Virus record (IMG/VR): IMGVR_UViG_3300022074_000012 | Span: 1-64,000 of that record | Strand: one strand, 5' to 3' | Length of the DNA: 64,000 bases | Source of the DNA: a virus | Part shown: positions 50,182 to 57,800 of the stretch, piece after piece | Numbering within the stretch: the first letter of the stretch is position 1 | Layout: the number at the start of each line of letters is the position of its first letter | The notes under the pieces: model-generated | What the model was told of the DNA's origin: nothing | Seen by the model: the letters and a program-made list of their open reading frames with translations, nothing else | Database searches by the model: none | Translations under genes and position numbers: made by a program

Positions 50182-50977
50182 TTTATTTGGAGATAATCCA
50201 CTTTATTGTCAAGGTGCAGTAGAGAATGCAAACACTGCAAGAGTCATCTACCCTGAGTGGACTGCAAGATTTTATGTCGCTCAAGATGTACCAGAACATT
50301 ATATTGAAGAGATAGAAGATTATGGTGCAGAAGTTGTAAGATGTGAAAAGAAAAATTCTTATGATGGACTGAACTGGAGATTCAGACCTCTTCATGACCC
50401 TGACGTAGAATATTGGATAAGTCGTGATGCAGATAGTCGATTAAGTTGGAGAGAAAGAAATGCAGTAGATGAGTGGATGGAGTCAGATAAAGCAGCACAT
50501 CTACTTCGTGATTGTCATAATCATGGTTATACAATCATGGCAGGTATGTTTGGTATTAATAATAAATTATTTCATAAAAGATATGGAATGATTAACTTAG
50601 ACAATATTAATGCAAATTACAGAGAGGCAGATCAAACTGTCTTAGAACAACATCTTTGGCCACTAATTAAAGATGATCATGTTTGTCATGATCATTGGAG
50701 GAACTCTGAGATTGTCGGTGAACCAACTTACCAATTAGGAGATCATGTTCATTACAACAAAGCATATGGTGTTGGATTAAAATATTATTTAAAAGAACAT
50801 GTATATAAAGTTTTGAGTAACATATATCCAGAGGGTCAAGATAGTCGTCCGTTCCCTGATCATTTACCTATGGAACATGGTATATTTGTTGGACAGGTTA
50901 TAGAAGTTGATGGTAAACCTAGAATGAATATGGATGTTCGTTGGGAATATGAACTAAGAGGTTTATCTTATGAGTAG
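50162..50977 (+). CDS. putative glycosyltransferase (271 aa)
   Basis: ATG 50162 gives MNLITFSLFGDNPLYCQG, followed by YPEWTARFYVAQDVP and a central YWISRDADSRLSWRER with a DAD acidic motif like the DxD of GT-A enzymes. Such proteins occur in lipopolysaccharide loci. Overlaps its upstream neighbour by 20 bp and the next gene by 8 bp. Confidence 0.7.
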   Translation: MNLITFSLFGDNPLYCQGAVENANTARVIYPEWTARFYVAQDVPEHYIEEIEDYGAEVVRCEKKNSYDGLNWRFRPLHDPDVEYWISRDADSRLSWRERNAVDEWMESDKAAHLLRDCHNHGYTIMAGMFGINNKLFHKRYGMINLDNINANYREADQTVLEQHLWPLIKDDHVCHDHWRNSEIVGEPTYQLGDHVHYNKAYGVGLKYYLKEHVYKVLSNIYPEGQDSRPFPDHLPMEHGIFVGQVIEVDGKPRMNMDVRWEYELRGLSYE

Positions 50978-52343
50978 TTTCCATATTATTGGAACAGGTG
51001 CTTGTGGTTTTCTGAGAGCATATCAAACTCTTAAGAATCATATACCATTAAAGTATAAAGGAGGTAGAGGTAAATATCAAAACAGTTTTCAAAACTGGAA
51101 TGATAATGGATTGATATGGAATATTGAATCATTATCAAAAGAAGAAAGAGTAAGAAGAGTTAGTCAACATAATACTACAACTAATATCACTCATTCATAT
51201 TTAAAATATGTTCCAGAGTTTGTAGGATTAGATCCTAACTTAAAATTTTTATGTTTGAAGGGAGATAAACATCATTCTATTTTTAACTTAGCAGTTTCTT
51301 GGGGTTATCGTAATCCTTGTTTTGTGAAAGAAAGGAGAATAGGTGCAGGTTTTAATCGTTATACTGTAGATGAGTTTCCAAATCATAGTGATTGTGATAA
51401 TGAGTTTGATGCAACAGAAAAATATTGGGAAGAGTATTATCAGATTGCAGATATCATGCAAGACAATTATCCGTTTAACTTTTTTATAGTTGATGCAATA
51501 AAATTTTTTAGTGATATAGAATATAGAACTGATGTACTATCAAAGGTAGATGTTAATATTGGAGATGAACCACTTCTTCCTGTTAATATCAATAACTTGA
51601 GTATAAGCACTACATTACATGGTGGCATAGGTAATAACTTACTTCAGATGGGAGAGGTAATATCATTTTGTAAAAAACATAATCTTACTGAACCATTCTT
51701 TGGAACTTGGGATCTATGGGATGGTGGTGGTAAGTATCCTCCACCATATAATGCAGATAGATTTCTTGGAGGACATGAGGGTGATCATAATACAATTAGA
51801 AAAACATTTCCAAATTTAAATTGGAAGGGAGATCTGTCCGCTGACTACGACACTACATTTATTATAAATGATATGTTTAGATTCAGTGATTGTGATGAAC
51901 TTGATTATGTAAGAAAGAAATTATCTATTACAGATAAGACAATGCCAAACACTGTTTCCTTGCATTTGAGATATTGTACTCAACCTGTTGATGATCATGT
52001 CAATGGATATGTTGATGATACATTTTACATTGAATGCTTTAAACACATACCAGAAGAAGTACATGTCTATATCTTTTCTGATGATATTTCAAAATCAAGA
52101 GGTAAATTACATTGGTTCCAAAAAAATTTCCCCCAAAAATTTTCATGTGTAGAGTCGGACTCTTTTCAATCTCTTCAAATGATGGTAGAATGTGAGTATC
52201 ACATACTTCATGTATCTACGTTTAGTTTTTGGTCTGCATTTCTAGACATAAATCAACCGAATAGTAAAGTATTTTATCCTAAGTCCTTTACAGATACACA
52301 TAGTTCGTTTATGATACCTTATAAAGAATGGCAAATGATTTAA
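50970..52343 (+). CDS. two-domain protein: unknown/sulfotransferase-like N-terminus plus GT11-like C-terminus
   Basis: The N-terminal ~200 residues start FHIIGTGACGFLRAYQTL and contain FLCLKGDKHHSIFNLAVSW, reminiscent of nucleotide-binding sulfotransferase-type or P-loop folds but not secure. From about residue 210, TTLHGGIGNNLLQMGEVISF, VSLHLRYCTQPVDD and VSTFSFWSAFLDI follow the GT11 order (GxGNxxxQ, HxR, SxFSxW). The RRGD of canonical enzymes is RYCT here. 457 aa. Probably a bifunctional sugar-modifying enzyme. Confidence 0.7.
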   Translation: MSSFHIIGTGACGFLRAYQTLKNHIPLKYKGGRGKYQNSFQNWNDNGLIWNIESLSKEERVRRVSQHNTTTNITHSYLKYVPEFVGLDPNLKFLCLKGDKHHSIFNLAVSWGYRNPCFVKERRIGAGFNRYTVDEFPNHSDCDNEFDATEKYWEEYYQIADIMQDNYPFNFFIVDAIKFFSDIEYRTDVLSKVDVNIGDEPLLPVNINNLSISTTLHGGIGNNLLQMGEVISFCKKHNLTEPFFGTWDLWDGGGKYPPPYNADRFLGGHEGDHNTIRKTFPNLNWKGDLSADYDTTFIINDMFRFSDCDELDYVRKKLSITDKTMPNTVSLHLRYCTQPVDDHVNGYVDDTFYIECFKHIPEEVHVYIFSDDISKSRGKLHWFQKNFPQKFSCVESDSFQSLQMMVECEYHILHVSTFSFWSAFLDINQPNSKVFYPKSFTDTHSSFMIPYKEWQMI

Positions 52344-53134
52344 TGGATAAGAATAAATCTGCATTTAAATTAAAAAATATAGGACCGATATATTATATTA
52401 ATCTGGATGGTCAACCAGAGAGAAAGGAATATATGGAGGGTCTCTTTAAGTATTGGGAGATCGAAAACTATGAGAGAGTGTCAGGATATGATGGTCGTGA
52501 TGATGATCTAAGTGATATATTAAAAGGTAGATACCCAGAACAGATGACATCAGGTGAAGTTGGTTGTACTACATCTCATCTGAAAGCAATCAAGCATTGG
52601 TATGAAACATCTGATACACCTTACGCTGTAATTATGGAAGATGACATCGACTTAGATGTTGTCAGGTGTTGGAATTTTACTTGGAGTAATTTTATAGCAA
52701 AGATGCCATACGATTGGGATGTGATTCAACTTGCTATCATATGCACTGGTGGACTTCATGTGACATTACATAAAAGATTTGTGAATGATTTTTCAACTGC
52801 TTGTTATATTATTAATCGTCATCATGCAGAGAAACTAATAAAATTACATTGTAGAGGAGATAAGTATAAACTTGATAATGGTGTGAAACCAAGAGCAGTG
52901 GCAGATGATTTAATATACAACTCAGGAAATACCTATGCAGTTCCGATATTTTTATACCGAGTTCAATTAGGATCATCCATACACCCAGAGCATGTAGATG
53001 CAATACACAAGGCAAGTTATAATGCATTAACCAACTGGTGGACACAATCAGGTATAGATGTAGACATTGATAAGTTAATGAATTACGACCCATACCTTGG
53101 TCGTGTGACAGAACCTGTACAGAATCAGCAATAA
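52343..53134 (+). CDS. glycosyltransferase family 25 (263 aa)
   Basis: GPIYYINLDGQPERKEYM, TSGEVGCTTSHLKAIKHWY and YAVIMEDDIDLD are the GT25 (LOS galactosyltransferase-like) hallmarks including the EDDI acidic site. ATG 52343 overlaps the previous stop as TAATG; the in-frame ATG at 52328 would overlap 16 bp. Last gene of the glycan cluster; 54 bp downstream is the hli promoter. Confidence 0.87.
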   Translation: MDKNKSAFKLKNIGPIYYINLDGQPERKEYMEGLFKYWEIENYERVSGYDGRDDDLSDILKGRYPEQMTSGEVGCTTSHLKAIKHWYETSDTPYAVIMEDDIDLDVVRCWNFTWSNFIAKMPYDWDVIQLAIICTGGLHVTLHKRFVNDFSTACYIINRHHAEKLIKLHCRGDKYKLDNGVKPRAVADDLIYNSGNTYAVPIFLYRVQLGSSIHPEHVDAIHKASYNALTNWWTQSGIDVDIDKLMNYDPYLGRVTEPVQNQQ

Positions 53135-53188
53135 TTACCCATATTTTACAAAATATCTGTGAGTCCAGACATAGTTTTGTAAAGAAAT

Positions 53189-53217
53189 TTGACAAAATTT
53201 AATAATTACTATATAAT
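53189..53217 (+). promoter_or_regulatory. consensus sigma70-type early promoter for hli chain
   Basis: TTGACA (53189-53194), 17-bp spacer, TATAAT (53212-53217), 27 bp before the first hli ATG. Part of the 110-bp gap 53135-53244. Confidence 0.85.
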
Positions 53218-53244
53218 TATGTTACGTTTCTTAATAAAACTTAA

Positions 53245-53442
53245 ATGACTGTTACAACTGAATCAGGTGGAAGACAAAATGCTTTTCCAAATGAAACAAG
53301 ACCTTATATTGACGAAAGTGCGTCTTATGAGGGATACCCTCAGAACGCTGAGAAAGTTAATGGTCGTTGGGCTATGATCGGTTTCGTTGCACTTATTGGT
53401 GCTTATGCAACTACAGGACAAATTATTCCTGGTATATTCTAA
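53245..53442 (+). CDS. hli: high-light-inducible protein, copy 1 (65 aa)
   Basis: Single-helix chlorophyll-binding family. AEKVNGRWAMIGFVALIGAY then TTGQIIPGIF carries the ExxNGRxAM pigment-binding motif and the standard C-terminus. The N-terminal extension is soluble (FPNETRPYIDESASYEGYPQ). It would protect PSII assembly and repair with the phage D1/D2. The stop overlaps the next start by one base. Confidence 0.92.
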   Translation: MTVTTESGGRQNAFPNETRPYIDESASYEGYPQNAEKVNGRWAMIGFVALIGAYATTGQIIPGIF

Positions 53443-53579
53443 TGACATCATCAAAGAAATCAGTTCCAAATTATTGGAAAGAAGCAGAGCAAATCAATGG
53501 TCGTCTTGCCATGATGGGATTCTTTGCACTCGTAGTTAACTACGGATTTACTGGATGGATCATTCCAGGCATTTTTTAA
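53442..53579 (+). CDS. hli: high-light-inducible protein, copy 2 (45 aa)
   Basis: ATG 53442 (TAATG overlap). EAEQINGRLAMMGFFALVVN then GFTGWIIPGIF is a full Hli helix with a variant C-terminus (TGWIIPGIF). Short N-terminus, no signal. Confidence 0.9.
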   Translation: MTSSKKSVPNYWKEAEQINGRLAMMGFFALVVNYGFTGWIIPGIF

Positions 53580-53581
53580 AA

Positions 53582-53734
53582 ATGAAACTTAGGACACAAT
53601 TCACAATTCAAAAAAGGTACAAACTCATGACACCAGAAGCAGAAAGATTTAACGGTTGGGCAGCTATGCTTGGCTTCGTTGCAGCAGTAGGAGCATATGC
53701 AACAACAGGAAATATCATTCCAGGTATTTTCTAA
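53582..53734 (+). CDS. hli: high-light-inducible protein, copy 3, NGW variant (50 aa)
   Basis: AERFNGWAAMLGFVAAVGAY then TTGNIIPGIF. The Arg of the usual ExxNGR motif is Trp here, while the Glu and Asn remain. ATG 53582 adds a basic N-terminus; the ATG at 53627 would give a 35-residue core only. The next gene starts immediately after the stop. Confidence 0.85.
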   Translation: MKLRTQFTIQKRYKLMTPEAERFNGWAAMLGFVAAVGAYATTGNIIPGIF

Positions 53735-53863
53735 ATGAAAAAAGAAATTGAAAAAGAAAAGTTAGTTGCTGAGAAACTTAACGGAAGATTAGCAATGCTT
53801 GGTATCATCGCAGGTTTAGGTGCTTACCTAACCACAGGTCAAATTATACCAGGTTTCGTATAA
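53735..53863 (+). CDS. hli: high-light-inducible protein, copy 4 (42 aa)
   Basis: AEKLNGRLAMLGIIAGLGAY then LTTGQIIPGFV, a minimal Hli with Lys/Glu-rich start MKKEIEKEKL. Starts directly after the previous stop and overlaps the next ATG by one base. Confidence 0.88.
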   Translation: MKKEIEKEKLVAEKLNGRLAMLGIIAGLGAYLTTGQIIPGFV

Positions 53864-53952
53864 TGAAAAGACATCCTGTACCATTTAAAGTAGTGCCATA
53901 CATTTTTATGTTGGCACTAGGTACAAGCACTTTTACTAGTGTTTTTGCCTAA
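53863..53952 (+). CDS. 29-aa membrane peptide
   Basis: MKRHPVPFKVVPYIFMLAL then GTSTFTSVFA: basic start followed by one hydrophobic helix. Coupled to the preceding hli by TAATG. Could be a small photosystem-associated peptide or a cleavable leader ending in VFA. Unassigned. Confidence 0.5.
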   Translation: MKRHPVPFKVVPYIFMLALGTSTFTSVFA

Positions 53953-53998
53953 AACTTTACAAAACTAAATAATATTACCAATTGTAACAATTAACTTA

Positions 53999-54172
53999 AT
54001 GATCGATTATCAACTAGCAACAGATTCTTTTCCAATATGGAAAGCAATACTATGGTGTTTCTATCCAATGGGTGCTCTCGTTGCTATCGAAATGTTTTTT
54101 CGTGTAGCTGATGACGATGATGACGATGATGAAGGTGGTGGTGTTATGACTCCTGTATACCAAGGAGCATAA
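53999..54172 (+). CDS. 57-aa membrane protein with poly-Asp stretch
   Basis: Hydrophobic helix WKAILWCFYPMGALVAIEMF followed by DDDDDDDE and a Gly-rich tail ending YQGA. I recall similar proteins beside hli genes in other cyanomyoviruses, but no function is known. ATG at 53999 with a weak ribosome site, one-base overlap with the next gene. Confidence 0.62.
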   Translation: MIDYQLATDSFPIWKAILWCFYPMGALVAIEMFFRVADDDDDDDEGGGVMTPVYQGA

Positions 54173-54270
54173 TGGATTGGTCACATTCGTATTGGAAATA
54201 CGCAGAACTTATTAACGGACGCTTAGCAATGATAGGTGTCACCATACTTTTAATCAAATGCCTCAACTAA
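54172..54270 (+). CDS. hli: truncated Hli-like protein, copy 5 (32 aa)
   Basis: WKYAELINGRLAMIGVTILL retains ExxNGRxAM, but the protein stops after the helix and lacks the TGQIIPG end. TAATG coupling to the previous gene. A genuine mini-Hli or a decayed copy. Confidence 0.72.
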   Translation: MDWSHSYWKYAELINGRLAMIGVTILLIKCLN

Positions 54271-54332
54271 CTTTTATCCTCACTATAGTTGCCTACGTTG
54301 CATTTAACGCAGGTCAATTTGTATACTCATGA
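54258..54332 (+). CDS. 24-aa membrane microprotein
   Basis: MPQLTFILTIVAYVAFNAGQ then FVYS: a single short hydrophobic helix. Overlaps both neighbours. The chain of overlaps and the lack of stops suggest translation, but at this size it could be chance. Confidence 0.4.
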   Translation: MPQLTFILTIVAYVAFNAGQFVYS

Positions 54333-54445
54333 ATGTTTTACAAACTATACTAACTAATATACCACCAGGAACCAGAGATCTAATAGAATTTGGGTTCTTT
54401 TTGTCTGTGGGTGTAACCGCAGGATCACTAGGACTATTATCATGA
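54329..54445 (+). CDS. 38-aa membrane microprotein
   Basis: MNVLQTILTNIPPGTRDLIE then FGFFLSVGVTAGSLGLLS: amphipathic start and one glycine-rich hydrophobic helix, the size class of small cytochrome b6f/PSII subunits. Overlaps its neighbours by 4 bp each (ATGA). No named homologue recognised. Confidence 0.5.
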   Translation: MNVLQTILTNIPPGTRDLIEFGFFLSVGVTAGSLGLLS

Positions 54446-54747
54446 CACAAAGAATTTTAGCGTGGGTGATAACCTTCGCATTCCTATTTGGAATCAGTAC
54501 AACAGCATATGCTATGGATAAGGAACCTGTCATCTGGGTTCAAGTACCACAATGGACAGATGATTGGGCGGTATGTGCAGTAGATATTCCAGATGCAGCA
54601 TGTCATTGGTATGTTGCAGAGGCAGATAATACATTCGGAGAAGGATTTGACTGGGAGACAGCACCTTGGTTCGATGCAAATGGTTTAAATGACGTAGCAC
54701 CAATACAAAAACTAACAGTCGCACAGAAATTACAAGAGGTAGGATGA
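54442..54747 (+). CDS. exported hypothetical protein (101 aa)
   Basis: Signal peptide MTQRILAWVITFAFLFGIST ending in AYA near residue 24. The mature part is Trp- and Asp-rich (VPQWTDDWAVCAVDIPDAAC, CHWYVAEADNTFGEG) with two or three Cys. Probably thylakoid-lumen or periplasm directed, possibly photosynthesis-related given its position. Unassigned. Confidence 0.65.
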   Translation: MTQRILAWVITFAFLFGISTTAYAMDKEPVIWVQVPQWTDDWAVCAVDIPDAACHWYVAEADNTFGEGFDWETAPWFDANGLNDVAPIQKLTVAQKLQEVG

Positions 54748-54848
54748 ATCTACCTCAAATGTTTCAAACGTTCCTTCTCTTCTTTTCGGGAACGATAATA
54801 ATGACAGGTGTTGTCTTTGTCATGATGTCTGCTATAATGGAAACATAA
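54744..54848 (+). CDS. 34-aa membrane microprotein
   Basis: MNLPQMFQTFLLFFSGTIIM then TGVVFVMMSAIMET, a Met/Phe-rich hydrophobic helix. ATGA overlap with the upstream gene; its TAA is inside the late promoter of the next gene. Confidence 0.48.
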   Translation: MNLPQMFQTFLLFFSGTIIMTGVVFVMMSAIMET

Positions 54849-54851
54849 ATA
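54844..54851 (+). promoter_or_regulatory. late promoter containing upstream stop codon
   Basis: CATAAATA including the TAA at 54846-54848, 18 bp before the ATG at 54870. Confidence 0.68.
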
Positions 54852-54869
54852 CTTAAAAGTATTTTTGCA

Positions 54870-57800
54870 ATGGGAAAGTTTTCCAAAATATTTCATCATA
54901 TAGAATCAAAAGACCTTAGAAATAAGCACGAGCAGAAGAAGGTCGCTAAGATACAGGAAGAAAAAAAGAAGAAAGAATTTAAGAAATACCTTGTTTCCAC
55001 AATGGAAACTAAAAAGTATAATTGGCGGGAGGGGATGACCACCTCTGATGTATCAACTATTAGTGTAGAAAAATTACCTGGTGATGGTGATGTAATATCT
55101 GTTGATACAATTGATAGTGCAAGTTATGAAGGTACAACTGGTATTATTAGTGATGGTGATAATTTAGGTGCAAATGTAGGTACGGAAATAAGAGATAGTG
55201 GAACTGGTAATGGAAGTGATGGTGGTTTCAATGTTGGTGGTCAATATCTTGCATTTCAAGGAACAGGAACTGGAGATAATAATTCAAGATTTGCATCTTT
55301 AAGTCCAATTGATACCTCTCAAGTAGATACTCTCACAATCACTGCGATAGTTGGTAATGACGTTAATGGTGGAGAAGATCCTGACTTAGCATCAGAATGT
55401 TTGTTTGTAATGTATAAAACACCTGCGATGGCAAACGCACAATTTTTACTGTTAAAACCTGATGGTAGTGCTGGAGAAGGTAGTGGTATCATAATTACTA
55501 CACCTTTAAGTCACAATGGTGGTTTAAATAATTACTCTATATCAGTTCCAGAGTATGCAAGAGCAGAAGGAACTCAATTTGTCTTGCTGCAAAATTTTAA
55601 TAGTGGTGTAGGATTTGATCATTTTGGTGTAACTAAAATTAATTTTCAAAGAAAAGCACCAATGAATGTGGTTGTTCCTCTTGATAATCCAGAGGCATCA
55701 TCATTTATTCGTTCAGCACCACCAAAGTCAACATCAACTCCAAAGAAAAGAAAGAAAGCTGTTGATGATAAACTACAAGCATCTGATGATTACACTGGTT
55801 CAAGATTTGGAGATGAGTTTCCAGGTAGAGAAGTTAGAGTTGGTGGAGAAGATCCATTTGCATCTGCAAAGATTGGAGATGACGTTGAACCATCACCACA
55901 AAGTAAAGATGATGTTAAAAAAACATTTGCTGCTTCAAGATTGAAGTCTGCACTTGGTAAACCTGAATCAAAACCAACAACAAGTCCAGAAGAGAAACTA
56001 GCGGATATACTTAAAACAACAATACTTAAACCAAATCAACCTAAGTCAGGAAAAGATTTATCTACATTTAAGTCTGACGGTGAGAATAAGAAAACAGAAG
56101 TGGCAGTTTCAACAGAAGCAAGAAATTCAGTTAAAAATTCTCCAGAAATCAGTGAGATGATAAAAGGAATGACTGCTGAACAAAAAAAAGCAGCCATTGA
56201 AAAAATGTATCCAGAGAAAGCACAGGAAATTCTTGATACTGCTGATAATAATGTGATTAAATCAGCACTCGAACAGGGAATATCTGCTACTGTCGTTGAT
56301 GGTATTGCTGAAATTACACAACCTCTTATAGGTGCAAAAACATCTGCGAATGCTTTTAATGAATATAATGATTTTCTTGGAAAAGTTGCTAAAGATCCAA
56401 ACACACCTGGTGCAACTTATGAAAATCCTGTAAATATGTCAAATCAAATTGAAAAGGCTGATATGAATGATCTTACCACCACAATTAATTCTGGTAATTA
56501 TCAAAGTATCGTTAATTCAATAAGAGCTACTAACGATGAAAATGCTCAGAAAGAATTAAAAAAACAACTTGAATCAATGATCAGTGATACTATAGGTAAT
56601 AACTTTGGATTAGATAATTTTATGCATAATAATGTAAAAGTAAATCTACCTCATCTTCTTGAAACTGGAAAAACAAAACTTACTAAAGGATATAAGTTTA
56701 CAACAGGTGGAAGTATTGAGGGGATTGAAACTGCAACATCATGGGATGATGGATGGTTTTATGGAGCTAAGTTAATCTCTGATGCTCTTGGATTAGAATA
56801 TGATACTTTAGGAACAGGTAAAGTTCCTTTCCCACAAACTTTTAATGTGGGTGGTATTGATTTTGCACCTGGAAATATAATTAATATTCCTGTTTGGACA
56901 GCAACAACTTTTGGTCCTGCAATAATCGCAAAACTTGGTCTAACAAATACGAAAAATTTTGATAATTCATCTTATAAATCTCCTATGATGTTTTATGAAG
57001 TTGATGTGCCAGGTAAATATTCTGTTGATTCAAAAGGAAACACAATACAAAGTGCAAAACCATCAGCAGCTGAACAGATTAAAAAAACTGTAAGTAATGT
57101 TCTCAATCAAGGAAAAGAAGTTGTATCTAACTTATTTTCGTTTGGTGCTGAAGATGAGAATGCACCACAAAGAGAAGATTTTCCAATGGGAAGATCTGGT
57201 GCTAAAAAATACAGTGATGCCATGAAATTATATAATGCAGCCAAATCTGTTAGTGATTCATCCGAAGCATCTGGTATTGATAGTACAGAATATGGTATGG
57301 ACCCTGCTAGATATTGGGAGACATTACCATTTCCACCTCTTTCAGATGAAAACGCAGCACTCATAGCTGCTGCAAAGTCAGGTGGTGATGCAGAAATGGA
57401 TGCATTGGCAAAAGCACATGCAGAAATGATGAAACAGGAAATCATAGCAATGCAAAAAGCTGAGGCAGGAGGAGCATCCCCTGAATCTTTGATGGCTTTG
57501 TCTGTAAAGCAGTATGAAAAAAGAAAACCTTTAGAAGATGCATTGGAGATAGATTCACCAGTTCCTCCTATGCCTAGTGAACCAATAGAACCTGACAGAG
57601 ATGATTTTCCAAATACAATCTCTGGTGATAAACAATATCAAGATGCAAAGAAAGCATTTGATGCAAAACAAGCAAGTAAAGAGATATCTGAATTAAGTAA
57701 TGAGGATGCACAAAATAGAGTGTTTGAAATTTATGATGAAGATTCTGATTTATTCAATCAATTATATGATCCATTATATGAAAATGATCCTATTTACAAA

